Origin: JACDAN01 sp963827705
Lineage (GTDB): Bacteria > Actinomycetota > Thermoleophilia > Gaiellales > Gaiellaceae
Assembly: GCA_963827705.1 (NCBI GenBank)
Contig: CAWHBN010000009.1
Location: forward strand, 1 to 64,000
Direction: 5' to 3'
DNA: 64,000 nucleotides
How positions within the stretch are numbered: position 1 is the stretch's first letter; each line of letters starts with the position of its first letter. The notes beneath the pieces were generated by a model. It had not been told where the DNA came from, ran no database searches, and saw only the letters and a list, made by a program, of their open reading frames with translations. The position numbers and the translations under genes were made by a program. Positions 16,530 through 25,411 of the stretch are shown here, one piece after another.

Positions 16530-16988
16530 CTAGTTCCGGCCGTAGCCGGTCAGTCGATTGCCTCTGCTGCGCGGCGCCGGCGACGCCACGCTGCGTGACA
16601 GGGCCCGGACGAGCCAGGCGTTGAGCGACATGCCCTCGCGGGCCGCCGCCGCCTCGAGCTCGCGCTTCAGGCTCTCGTAGAGCCGCAACGTGATCCTCGC
16701 GGCGAGCCCGTCCTCTTCCGCCGGAACACCGGCCGGTTCGGCCGGCTCCGCGCCGACGTAGACCAGCTGAGGGTCGGGCCCGGCGAGGCGCACCTCGACG
16801 TGCCCTTCGGGCAGCTGGTCGCTGATCTCCAGCGCCGCCTCGCCGAGGGTCTCCATCAGGCGCATGCCTGCGGAGCCGCGCAGTGCCTGGATCAGGCGCT
16901 CGGCGGCCGCTGCGGTCTCGTCGTCGCCGACGGCGGCGACCGCGGTGAGGTCCCGTTCGAGCGCTGCGATGAATCGTGCCGTCTCCAT
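16530..16988 (-). CDS. Ribbon-helix-helix (HicB/Arc-like) regulator
   Basis: A 152-residue protein. The C-terminal part (about 97-133: RITLRLYESLKRELEAA then REGMSLNAWLVRAL) is a classic RHH DNA-binding unit of the HicB C-terminal type. The N-terminal 90 residues are acidic, with a GHVEVRLAGPDPQLVYVG strand pair that could sense a ligand or partner. No HicA-like toxin gene is next to it, so this is a stand-alone regulator. It heads the operon with a basic peptide, DUF4097 and two MFS exporters, and its own promoter contains a perfect inverted repeat, which predicts autorepression. Confidence 0.8.
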   Translation of the reverse strand: METARFIAALERDLTAVAAVGDDETAAAAERLIQALRGSAGMRLMETLGEAALEISDQLPEGHVEVRLAGPDPQLVYVGAEPAEPAGVPAEEDGLAARITLRLYESLKRELEAAAAREGMSLNAWLVRALSRSVASPAPRSRGNRLTGYGRN

Positions 16989-16994
16989 GGGGGC

Positions 16995-17022
16995 AGTATG
17001 ACATCATTTTGATGTCTGTCAA
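16995..17022 (-). promoter_or_regulatory. Leaderless promoter with inverted-repeat operator for the RHH operon
   Basis: Leftward promoter: -35 TTGACA (17017-17022), 16-nt spacer, -10 CATACT (16995-17000), then 6 nt to the ATG. The spacer is filled exactly by the inverted repeat GACATCA, TTT, TGATGTC (17000-17016). A further TGACATC lies at 17032-17038, 33 bp from the first copy (three helical turns), inside the divergent promoter. RHH proteins bind such short tandem or inverted boxes, so the adjacent regulator is the obvious candidate. Confidence 0.72.
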
Positions 17023-17030
17023 GCATCATC

Positions 17031-17059
17031 GTGACATCGGCTTGAAATGGCGGTATAGA
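17031..17059 (+). promoter_or_regulatory. Promoter of the cyclase/AAA/TPR gene
   Basis: GTGACA (17031-17036), 17 nt, TATAGA (17054-17059), then 7 nt to the GTG start: another leaderless unit. The -35 overlaps a TGACATC half-site, so the RHH protein could control both directions. Confidence 0.55.
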
Positions 17060-17066
17060 TGCCTCT

Positions 17067-20030
17067 GTGCCGATCTGCGCGAGCTGCGGTCAGGACAACC
17101 CGGAGGGCTTTCGCTTCTGCGGTAGCTGCGGTGCCGCGCTCGCCGAGACTTCTCCGTCCCGTGAGGTGCGCAAGACGGTCACCGTGCTGTTCTGCGACGT
17201 GTCCGGCTCGACCGCGATGGGCGAGCGCCTCGACCCCGAGTCGACACGGCGCGTCATGTCTCGCTACTTCGACGCGATGCGCGAGGCGATCGAGCGCCAC
17301 GGCGGCACCGTCGAGAAGTTCATCGGCGACGCGGTCATGGCCGTGTTCGGCGTCCCGGTGGTGCACGAGGACGACGCCTTACGCGCCGTTCGCGCGGCTG
17401 CGGACATGCGGGCTGCATTGGCCGAGCTCAACGAGGAGCTGGACCGCGACTGGGGCGTCCGGATCGAGAGCCGCATCGGCGTCAACACCGGAGAGGTCGT
17501 GGCAGGCGAGGGCCAGACGCTCGCGGTCGGGGATGCCGTCAACGTCGCCGCCCGGCTGGAGCAAGGGGCTTCTCCGGGCGAGACGCTGCTCGGCGCATCC
17601 ACGCACCGGCTCGTTCGAGACGCAGTCGAGGCGGAGCCTGCCGTCCCACTGGACGCCAAGGGGAAGTCGGAACCGGTCGCAGCGTTCCGGCTCATCGGTC
17701 TCGTCGAGGGCGCGGAGTTCATCGCGCGCCGACTCGGCTCTCCCCTGGTCGGCCGGGAAAACGAGCTCGCCCAGCTCCAGCGCGCCTACGACCATGCCGT
17801 CTCCGAGCGAGTTGCCTACCAGTTCACGCTGCTCGGAGCCGCCGGGATCGGGAAGTCGAGGCTCGTTCGAGAGCTCGAGGACCGCGTCGACGCAACGCTG
17901 CTCGCCGGTCGCTGCCTGCCCTACGGGGAGGGGATCACGTACTGGCCGCTCGCCGAGATCGAGCCTCTCGCCGGCGAGATCGACTTCGGGGCCAACCGGG
18001 ACGAGATCGCCCTCCAGACCCGCCGCATCCTCGAGCGGATGGCACGAGAGCAGCCACTCGTTCTGGTCTTCGACGACCTCCAGTGGGCGGAGCCGACGTT
18101 CCTCGACCTCATCGACCACGTCACCGATCTGGCCCGCGACGCCCCGCTGCTGCTGCTCTGCGTCGCGCGGCCTGAGCTGCTCGACCACCGACCCGGTTGG
18201 GGCGGTGGGAAGCTGAACGCGACGACGATGCTGCTCGACGCGCTGACCAACGCGGAGTCCACGCGGCTCGTCGACAACCTGCTCATGACCCGCGTCGACG
18301 CGGACCTGAAGGAGCGGATCGCCGCGGCCGCCGAGGGCAATCCGCTCTTCGTCGAAGAGATGCTTGCGATGGTCACCGACGGTTCCAACGGCGAACTCGC
18401 GGTCCCGCCGACGATCCAGGCGCTCCTAGCGGCCAGGCTCGACCGCCTCGCTCCGGACGAGCGCGCGACGGTCGAGTGCGCAGCAGTCCAGGGTCAGGAG
18501 TTCGGGCAGGCCGCACTCGCAAGCATGGTTCCCGACGAGCTCGCCGCCGGACTCGGACAGATCCATCAATCCCTCGTCCGCAAGGACCTGGTGCGACCGG
18601 CGGGCGAGGACACGTTCCGCTTCAAGCACCTACTGCTCCGCGACGCCGCGTACGAGGCGCTGCCGAAGGAGCGGCGCGCGGAGCTCCACGAGCGCTTCGC
18701 CGACTGGATCGCCGAGAACGCCCCCGGGCTGGAGGAGATCCTCGGCTACCACCTCGAGCAGGCCTATGGCTACCGCGCAGAGCTCGGGCCCGTCGACGCC
18801 GCGGGCCAGGGCCTGGCGCGCAGGGCGTCGGCCCTGCTCGCCTCCGCCGGCAGGCGCGCGGAGGCTCGCTCGGATGTCCCGGCCACGATGAACCTCCTCG
18901 AGCGCGCCGTGAAGCTTCTTCCTGACGGCGACGCCGAAGCGGTCAGGATCTACCCTGACCTCGGAACGGCAGTCGCTGAGAGCGGAGACCTCCCCCGCGC
19001 GGAGGATCTCTACCGGCGCGCACGAGAGCTCGGCGATCCACGCACCGCGCTGATCGCTCGCCAGCGAGGAATCTGGAACGACCTGATGCGCGGCGGGAGC
19101 ATGGCCGTGGCCGTCGGCCCGATCGAGGAGACCGTGGAGGAAGCGGAGCGGCTCGGTGACGTGTCCATCCTGGCCGAAGGGCTGACGAGGCTTGGAGTGA
19201 TCGCGAGCTGGCTCGGCGAGAACGATCGCGCCCTGACGCTCCTCCGCCGCGCGGTCGCGGACGCGAGAACAAGCGGCGATCCACGAATCCTCGCCGACGC
19301 CACCCGGTGGGTTGCCCTCGTGCTCCTGTGGGGCTCGACCCCGGTCGGCGAGGCCCTTCCCGAGGTCCGACGCCTGGCGGAGTCGACGGGCGGCGCCGGG
19401 TTCGCGTACGCCGAGCTCCTCGTGGTCGAGGGCACGCTGCTTGCACTGACCGGAGATTTCGAGGGAGGCAGAGCGCTCGCCGCCGAAGGTCGACGGCAGC
19501 TGCTCGAGCTCGGCCAGAAGGTCCAGTACGCCGGGATCGGCCAGCCCGCGGCGATCCTCGAGCTCCTGGCCGGCGATGCACCCGCTGCCGAACGGATCAT
19601 GCGAGAAGCACGTGAGATCCTGGACGCGGCCGGGGAGCGAGGGTTTCTTTCTACCGTTTCGGCGTTACTCGGGCTCGCCGTTGCGCGTCAGGGTCGATAC
19701 GACGAGGCTGACCGGTTCGCCGACGAGAGCCGTGAGGCCGGATCAGATGACGACGTGGTCACACAGACCTACTGGCGCATCGTCAAGACGAACGTCGAGG
19801 CGGCGAAGGGGAATCTGGACGAGGCCGCGCGGCTTGCGGCGGAAGTCGTCGAGCTCACGAACAGGACCGATGACACGTTCGACGGGCCCATCGCTCTGAT
19901 GGACGTAATCGACTTTCTCGATCCGGCCCGGCACCGCCCCGTGCTGGAGCGTGCGCTCGACGAGACGGCTCGGAAGGGGAACGTCGTCAGCGCGGAGCAG
20001 ATTCGCGCGAAGCTCGCAGCTCTTCCATGA
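17067..20030 (+). CDS. Zinc-ribbon, class III cyclase, AAA ATPase and TPR signalling protein
   Basis: A 987-residue protein with an N-terminal double zinc knuckle (CASCGQ and FCGSCG), a class III nucleotide cyclase domain (about 32-210), an AAA/NACHT-like ATPase (Walker A GAAGIGKSRL at about 256, Walker B-like VFDDLQWAEP) and TPR-like helices to the end. The cyclase domain keeps the metal aspartates (FCDVSGST; GDAVMAVFG), the lysine of VEKFIGD and the VNVAAR asparagine/arginine pair. It is the same architecture as the SARP protein at 3-7 kb but with a zinc ribbon in place of the DNA-binding head. GTG start fits the -10 box 7 nt upstream. Its 3' end overlaps coaE by 44 bp tail to tail. Cyclic nucleotide production is predicted, not shown. 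Confidence 0.88.
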   Translation: MPICASCGQDNPEGFRFCGSCGAALAETSPSREVRKTVTVLFCDVSGSTAMGERLDPESTRRVMSRYFDAMREAIERHGGTVEKFIGDAVMAVFGVPVVHEDDALRAVRAAADMRAALAELNEELDRDWGVRIESRIGVNTGEVVAGEGQTLAVGDAVNVAARLEQGASPGETLLGASTHRLVRDAVEAEPAVPLDAKGKSEPVAAFRLIGLVEGAEFIARRLGSPLVGRENELAQLQRAYDHAVSERVAYQFTLLGAAGIGKSRLVRELEDRVDATLLAGRCLPYGEGITYWPLAEIEPLAGEIDFGANRDEIALQTRRILERMAREQPLVLVFDDLQWAEPTFLDLIDHVTDLARDAPLLLLCVARPELLDHRPGWGGGKLNATTMLLDALTNAESTRLVDNLLMTRVDADLKERIAAAAEGNPLFVEEMLAMVTDGSNGELAVPPTIQALLAARLDRLAPDERATVECAAVQGQEFGQAALASMVPDELAAGLGQIHQSLVRKDLVRPAGEDTFRFKHLLLRDAAYEALPKERRAELHERFADWIAENAPGLEEILGYHLEQAYGYRAELGPVDAAGQGLARRASALLASAGRRAEARSDVPATMNLLERAVKLLPDGDAEAVRIYPDLGTAVAESGDLPRAEDLYRRARELGDPRTALIARQRGIWNDLMRGGSMAVAVGPIEETVEEAERLGDVSILAEGLTRLGVIASWLGENDRALTLLRRAVADARTSGDPRILADATRWVALVLLWGSTPVGEALPEVRRLAESTGGAGFAYAELLVVEGTLLALTGDFEGGRALAAEGRRQLLELGQKVQYAGIGQPAAILELLAGDAPAAERIMREAREILDAAGERGFLSTVSALLGLAVARQGRYDEADRFADESREAGSDDDVVTQTYWRIVKTNVEAAKGNLDEAARLAAEVVELTNRTDDTFDGPIALMDVIDFLDPARHRPVLERALDETARKGNVVSAEQIRAKLAALP

Positions 20031-20583
20031 CGCCCGCGACCCAGGCGTCGAGCTCCTTCAGGCCGCCGGTGTTCACGTAGGAGTAGTCCGCGCGCTTGAC
20101 CTTCTCGCGGTCGTCGAGGAGGCGCTCTTCCCGCCCCTCCATCGGCACGTTCGTCCGCTGCTCGCGCAGGGCTCGAGGCGCCGTGATCGCGACCACTTTG
20201 TCGAACCGCTCCTGGGCGCCGACCTCGTAGAGGAGCGGGACCTCGGTCACGCAGACCGCGGGCGCACCCGGAAGCTTCGCCAGCTGCTCGCGCCAGTTCA
20301 GGTACTCCGCCGAGACGCGCGGGTGGAGGAGACCCTCGAGCCAGGCCAGGGCCTCCCGGTCGCCGAAGACGACCTGGCCGACCCTGGCACGGTCGATCTG
20401 ACCGTCCTCGTCGAGGATTTCGTCGCCGAGGCGTTCGAGCATCGCCGCTTTGACCTCGGGATCGGTGCGAATCAGGTGGTGGACGATCTCGTCGCTCGAG
20501 ACCACGGCGGCGCCGTGCCGCGCGAAAGCCTTCAGCGCTTCGCTCTTCCCCGCCCCGATGCCGCCCGTGATGGCGACCGAAAC
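19987..20583 (-). CDS. coaE: Dephospho-CoA kinase
   Basis: Last step of coenzyme A synthesis: ATP-dependent phosphorylation of the 3'-hydroxyl of dephospho-CoA. About 198 residues, the usual length. Walker A TGGIGAGKS is near the N-terminus, followed by the family motifs SSDEIVHHL, VTEVPLLYEVG and REQRTNVPM. The start is unclear: the expected N-terminus SVAITGG has no ATG, GTG, TTG or CTG nearby, and the open frame runs back into rpsA. I place it at the GTT just before SVAITGG; an unusual start or an indel at the rpsA/coaE junction is possible. It lies 7 nt after rpsA and is probably cotranscribed. Confidence 0.9.
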   Translation of the reverse strand, partial: VSVAITGGIGAGKSEALKAFARHGAAVVSSDEIVHHLIRTDPEVKAAMLERLGDEILDEDGQIDRARVGQVVFGDREALAWLEGLLHPRVSAEYLNWREQLAKLPGAPAVCVTEVPLLYEVGAQERFDKVVAITAPRALREQRTNVPMEGREERLLDDREKVKRADYSYVNTGGLKELDAWVAGVMEELRASRESAPR

Positions 20584-20590
20584 CGGGGCT

Positions 20591-21991
20591 TTACTGCTGC
20601 TCGTCGGTCGTCTCTTCGGGCGGAGCCGGCTCGTCCAGCGGGTCGGTCTCGGCCGGAGCCGGCTCGTCCAGCGCGACGGTCTCGGCCGGAGTCTGGCTCT
20701 CGGGCTGCGGCTCGACCTCCGCCTCGGGCTCGCCCTCGACGGGCTGGACCTCTTCCGGAGCCGCAACCGGCTCCGGCGAAGGCTCCGCACCGGTGGTCTC
20801 GCTCATCGGGCTCTCGAGTGGCCCCTCGCTCGCGAAGACCTCGTCGGAGAGGCCGAGCTCGGACGCAGGCGTCGGGCCCTCGCCCTCGACGCGCTTCAGC
20901 GACAGCGACAGGCGGCGGCGCTCGGCGTCGACCTCGATGATCTTCGCCTGCACCTGGTCGCCCTGCGAGACGACCTCGCGCGGGTTCTCCACGTGGTGCT
21001 GAGCGAGCTCGGAGATGTGAACGAGCCCCTCGACTCCGGGCATGATCTCGACGAAGGCGCCGAAGGTGACGACCTTCGTGACCTTGCCCTCGACGACGTC
21101 GCCCTCGTTGTACTGGTCGAGGACCTGCTGCCAGGGATCGCTCTGGGTCTGCTTGAGCCCGAGCGAGATCCGCTGCCGCTCCCGGTCGATGTCGAGAACC
21201 TTCACCTCGACGGTCTGGCCGATCTCGAGCACCTCGCTCGGATGGTTCACGTGCGACCAGGAGAGCTCGGAGATGTGGATCAGGCCGTCCATGCCGTCGA
21301 GGTCGACGAAAGCGCCGAAGTCGACGATGTTCGAAATCTGGCCCTCGACGACGTCTCCGGGCTGGAGGCGGTCGAGGATCTGCTGGCGCTGCTCCTTGCG
21401 CTCGTCCTCGAGGACGGCGCGGCGCGACAGCACGACGTTGTTCCGCGAACGGTTGAGCTCGATCACCTTCGCGCGCAGCTCCTGGCCGAGGAACTCGTCC
21501 AGGTCCTGCACCCGGCGGATGTCGACCAGCGACGCCGGCAGGAAGCCGCGGACGCCCAGGTCGAGGATCAGGCCGCCCTTCACGACCTCGATCACGCGTC
21601 CGAGGATGGCCTCGCCGGACTCGGCCTTCTGCTCGATCGTCTTCCAGGCGAGCTCGAAGCGCGCGCGCTTCTTGGAGAGGATGAGCCGGCCCTCCGCGTC
21701 TTCCTTCGTCAGGACGAGCGCGTCGACCTCCTCACCGAGCTTGACCTCGTCCTCCGGGTTGACGGAGCGGCGGATCGAGAGCTCGGAGAGCGGGATGACG
21801 CCCTCGGACTTGTAGCCGATGTCCACGAGGACCTCGTCCTTGTCCACGCGCACCACGGTGCCGTGGACGACCTCCCCCTCGTTGATGGTCGGGAAGGTGG
21901 ACTCGTAGTCCGGGATCAGCTCTCCCTCCGGCCCGGTGGTCCAGACCTCGGGGTCGTCTACGTGCTGTTGGTCGGCGATATCGCTCACCAC
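20591..21991 (-). CDS. rpsA: 30S ribosomal protein S1
   Basis: A 466-residue S1 with four OB-fold S1 domains (about 38-105, 125-190, 207-277 and 292-363), each ending in the usual SKKRA/SRRAV/GLKQT/SLKRV type motif, and an acidic proline-rich tail of about 80 residues (EPAPAETDPLDEPAPPEE). S1 brings mRNAs to the 30S subunit; four domains plus an acidic tail is the actinobacterial form. Two adjacent GTG codons (21991, 21988) are possible starts. A -10 TATACT lies 9 nt upstream and no strong ribosome site is visible. Confidence 0.96.
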   Translation of the reverse strand: MVSDIADQQHVDDPEVWTTGPEGELIPDYESTFPTINEGEVVHGTVVRVDKDEVLVDIGYKSEGVIPLSELSIRRSVNPEDEVKLGEEVDALVLTKEDAEGRLILSKKRARFELAWKTIEQKAESGEAILGRVIEVVKGGLILDLGVRGFLPASLVDIRRVQDLDEFLGQELRAKVIELNRSRNNVVLSRRAVLEDERKEQRQQILDRLQPGDVVEGQISNIVDFGAFVDLDGMDGLIHISELSWSHVNHPSEVLEIGQTVEVKVLDIDRERQRISLGLKQTQSDPWQQVLDQYNEGDVVEGKVTKVVTFGAFVEIMPGVEGLVHISELAQHHVENPREVVSQGDQVQAKIIEVDAERRRLSLSLKRVEGEGPTPASELGLSDEVFASEGPLESPMSETTGAEPSPEPVAAPEEVQPVEGEPEAEVEPQPESQTPAETVALDEPAPAETDPLDEPAPPEETTDEQQ

Positions 21992-22000
21992 GAGCGGCGC

Positions 22001-22022
22001 AGTATATCTGCGGATTTTCCGC
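22001..22022 (-). promoter_or_regulatory. rpsA promoter
   Basis: TATACT on the minus strand (22001-22006) is a near-consensus -10, 9 nt before the first GTG. Just upstream is a short inverted repeat GCGGA, AAA, TCCGC (22010-22022) where the spacer would be. The -35 is weak. Confidence 0.45.
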
Positions 22023-22846
22023 TAGTTGATGCGGCGCAGGAAGTCGCGAACATGGCCTAGATAGGCGTCCTGGGCCTCGACCATGCTCATGTGACCCGCG
22101 CCCGGCAGCTCCGCGTGCTCGCTGCCGGGAATGCCCTCGTAGAGGACGCGGGCGGCGCGCGGCGTCGTCGTCCGGTCGTGCTCGCCGACGAGCACGAGGG
22201 TCGGCTTGGAGACCCCGCCGAGGTCGGGCGTGTAGTCGAAGTCGCCGTAGCCCGCGCTGGCGAAGTGGCGGAGGACCTCGGGCGCGTACACGGTGTCCTC
22301 AGCGAAGCCAGGCGGAACCGGGCCGTGGAAATGGAACGGGTTCTGGACCCGAATCAGCTCAGCACAGTCCTCAGGCGTCTCGACGGTCTGCTCCCACTCC
22401 CAGGACTCCGCGATCGGCTTGCCGGCCTCGCCCATCGCCTCCAGCGATGCCTCGACGTCGGCCATCAGCTTCGTGCTCGAGTCGCCGCCGCCGGAGATGA
22501 CGTAGCCCGCGGCAGTGCCGAGGTTGATCGCGTGCCAGGTCGTGATGATCGCGCCGAAGGAGTGGCCGAGCAGCGCGAAGCGATCGAGCTCGAGCGCCTC
22601 GGCGAGCAGGTCGACATCCCGCGCGAAGACCTCGAGGCTGAGCGTCGCCGGATCGACCCGCTCGCTCTGTCCCTGCCCGCGCTCGTCGACGTAGAAGACA
22701 CGAAACTCCTCGCCGAGCGGGTCCAGCCAGGGCCGAAGGTGCGTGTGGTCGAGCCCCGGCCCGCCGTGGAGGACTATGAGCGGTAGGCCGTCATCCCCGA
22801 CCGGCTCGACGAAGATCGCGTAACCGTCAGGGAGCTGAATGTTCAG
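22022..22846 (-). CDS. Proline iminopeptidase-like alpha/beta hydrolase
   Basis: A 274-residue alpha/beta hydrolase of the S33/proline iminopeptidase type. The oxyanion motif HGGPG (about 36-40), the nucleophile elbow GHSFG, the acid in VGEHDRTTTP and the histidine in GAGHMSM are all present. It could cleave N-terminal proline or another small amide or ester. No ATG/GTG/TTG start exists near the domain start; the only sensible one is CTG at 22846, overlapping the polA stop as CTGA, in the same way as ATGA junctions elsewhere in this window. Cotranscribed with polA. Confidence 0.85.
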   Translation of the reverse strand: MNIQLPDGYAIFVEPVGDDGLPLIVLHGGPGLDHTHLRPWLDPLGEEFRVFYVDERGQGQSERVDPATLSLEVFARDVDLLAEALELDRFALLGHSFGAIITTWHAINLGTAAGYVISGGGDSSTKLMADVEASLEAMGEAGKPIAESWEWEQTVETPEDCAELIRVQNPFHFHGPVPPGFAEDTVYAPEVLRHFASAGYGDFDYTPDLGGVSKPTLVLVGEHDRTTTPRAARVLYEGIPGSEHAELPGAGHMSMVEAQDAYLGHVRDFLRRIN

Positions 22847-25382
22847 CTCTTGGCCTCGTTCCAGTCCTCGCCGACCCCCACGTCCACCGCGAGCGGCGGA
22901 TCGAGGTCGTAGGCGGCGCACATCTCCGCGCGGACGAGCTCCCTCACCTGCGACACCTCCGCCTCCGGCACCTCGAGCAGCAGCTCGTCGTGGACCTGGA
23001 GCACGAGCTTCGCTCCGCGCCCCTCGTTCCGCAGACGGCGGTGGATCGAGATCATCGCCTTCTTGATGATGTCCGCGTTCGAGCCCTGCATGACGAAGTT
23101 GACGGCGAGGCGCTCGCCCAGCGAGCGGGTCTGCCTGTTCGACGCGCGCAGCTCGGGCACTGGACGCCGCCGTCCGAGCAGGCTCGTCGTGTAGCCGTCG
23201 CGGGTCGCTTGCTCGATCGTGCGCTGGATGAAGTCCTGGACGTGCGGGAAGCGCGCGAGGTAGGTGTCGATCAGCTCCTGCGCCTGCTCGCGGGGGATCT
23301 CGAGGTTCTCGGAGAGGCCGAACGACGAGATCCCGTAGACGATCCCGAAGTTGATCATCTTCGCCGTCGAGCGGTCGCCCGTCGTCAGCTTGGCCGGATC
23401 CTTGCCCAGCACCTCGGCGGCCGTGGCGGTGTGGATGTCGTCGCCGCGTGCGAACGCCTCCCGGAGCTTGGGCTCGCCGGAGACATGCGCGAGGATCCGC
23501 AACTCGATCTGGGAGTAGTCCGCGGAGAGAAGGCGGTGGCCCTGCTCGGCGACGAACGCCGACCGGATCTCCTTGCCGAGCTCGGTACGGATCGGGATCG
23601 CCTGGAGGTTCGGGCTCGTCGTCGAGAGCCTTCCCGTCGAGGCGACGGCCTGGTTGAACGTCGTGTGGAGCCGCTTGTCGTGCTCCGAGATCAGCGTCGG
23701 CAGCGGGCCGAGGTAGGTGTTGACGAGTTTCGAGTACTCCCTCCACTCCTCGATCACGCCGACGATCTCGTGCTCGTGCCGGATCTTGCGAAGGACGCGG
23801 GTATCCGTCGAGTAGCCGGTCTTGCCCTTGCGGTCCGGCGTGAGCTCGAGCTTCTCGAAGAGGATCCTGGCGACCTGCTGGGTGGAGCCGAGGATGAACT
23901 CCTCTCCGGCGAGCTCGTAGGCCTTCTGCTCGAGCTCCTCGACCCGGTCTGCGAGCCGGGCGGTGATCTCCCCCATGCGGTACTCGTCGATCTTGACGCC
24001 GGTGTCCTCCATGTCGGCGAGCACCTGGGTGAGCGGGAGCTCGATCTCGCGGTAAAGCTCTTCCGCGCCGCGCTCCTTCAGGCGGGAGACGAGCGGCTCG
24101 GCGAGGCGCAGCGTGGCTGCTGCGTGGCGGACGAGCTCGGAGGTGTCCTCGTCGGCGGGCGGGTCGGGGACCAGCTCGACCCCGTATTCGGCGGCGAGGT
24201 CGTCGAGCTCGTAGGTCGAGCGGCCCGGGTCGATGAGGTAGGCGGCGAGCAGCGTGTCCTCCGCAGGCTCGACGCGCTGCGCCTTTGCGTCGTGAGCGAC
24301 GAATTGCCCGTCGAGGCGCGCCGGCCGCGGCCCGACGACTACGCCTTCCTCGGTGGCAACAGCGACGCGGCCGTTTTCTGCCGCGATCGCGCCCGACTCG
24401 GGCAGCTCCCCTTCCCGCCAGGGAACCCGGACGCCCTCGAGCACCATCGGCGTCGCAGGGACGGTGGCGTCGAGGTCGTCCACCCGGCTCAGCAGCCCGC
24501 GAAACTCGAACTGCCGGAACATCTCCTTCAGCCGCGAGCGGTCGGGCGGCGAGAGGACGAGCTCCGCCGGGTCGCAGCCGAGCTCGAGGTCGCGCCGCAT
24601 CGTCGCGAGCTCCTTCGAGACCTTCGCCTGCTCGGCGTTCTCGCTGATGTTCTTCCGCCGGGCCGGCGTCAGCTCCTCGACGTGCTCGATCACTCCTTCG
24701 AGCGAGCCGTACTGCTGGATCAGCTGGGACGCCGTCTTGTCGCCGATCCCGGGGATGCCCGGGATGTTGTCCGACTGTCCCCCTTGAGGCCGATGAAATC
24801 GGGGATCTGGTCGGGAGTGATCCCCAGGCGGGCCTCCACGCGCTCGGGTGTGTAGACGTTCACGTCGGCGACGCCCCTCGGCGTCATCATCAGCGTCACG
24901 TTCTCCGTGACGAGCTGGAAGGCGTCCCGGTCCGTCGAGACGATTGTCGTCTTCACGCCCGCCTGGTCGGCACGCGTGGCGAGCGTGGCGATGACGTCGT
25001 CGGCCTCCCAGCCCTCGAACTCGAGGTTCCGGTACCCAAAGGCCTCGACGATCGGCCGGAAGTGCGGGAACTGCTCGCGGAGGAGGTCGGCCATCGGCTT
25101 CCGGTCCGCTTTGTAGCCCTCGTGCTGCTCCATCCGCTCGACCGGCCGGGTGTCCCAGGCGACCGCGACTCCCTTGGGCCGGTAGTCGGTCAGGAGCTTG
25201 AAGAGCATGTTCGTGAAGCCGAGCAGGGCGTTGGTCGGCATCCCCTCGCTCGTGGCGAGCTCCTCCGGAAGCGCGAAGTACGCGCGGTACGCGAGGTTGT
25301 TGCCGTCGACGAGGAAGAGATCGGAGTCGCGTGCGGGCGCGTCGTCGAGCTGCAGCTCCTCTCCTGTCAGCGTCTTGGGCAT
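22843..25382 (-). CDS. polA: DNA polymerase I, interrupted by one frameshift
   Basis: Family A polymerase for Okazaki fragment maturation and repair. The 5'-3' exonuclease domain (VDGNNLAYRAYFALP, EADDVIATLA, STDRDAFQL) is read from 25382. The frame breaks near 24778, where one base (G on the plus strand, giving GACCAG for Gln) appears missing: KGD is followed by SRTT instead of QSDNIPGIPGIG. The rest is intact to 22843, with polymerase motif A (DYSQIELRILAH), motif B (RSTAKMINFGIVYGIS) and motif C (QVHDELLLE). The 3'-5' exonuclease region lacks the usual DxE, so proofreading is probably lost, as in Taq polymerase. Repaired length is about 846 residues. An essential-type gene with one indel suggests assembly error. 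Confidence 0.93.
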
Positions 25383-25411
25383 CGCAAGCTCAACGGTATC
25401 GTCCTCCGCCG

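Noticed and set aside
16530..16988. HicB antitoxin of a HicAB toxin-antitoxin pair
   Set aside because: Only the RHH half is shared; there is no HicA-like gene on either side, and the operon encodes exporters.
24770..24785. Programmed frameshift in polA
   Set aside because: No slippery heptamer or pseudoknot is apparent, and other core genes in the window have similar one-base indels; a sequencing error is simpler.
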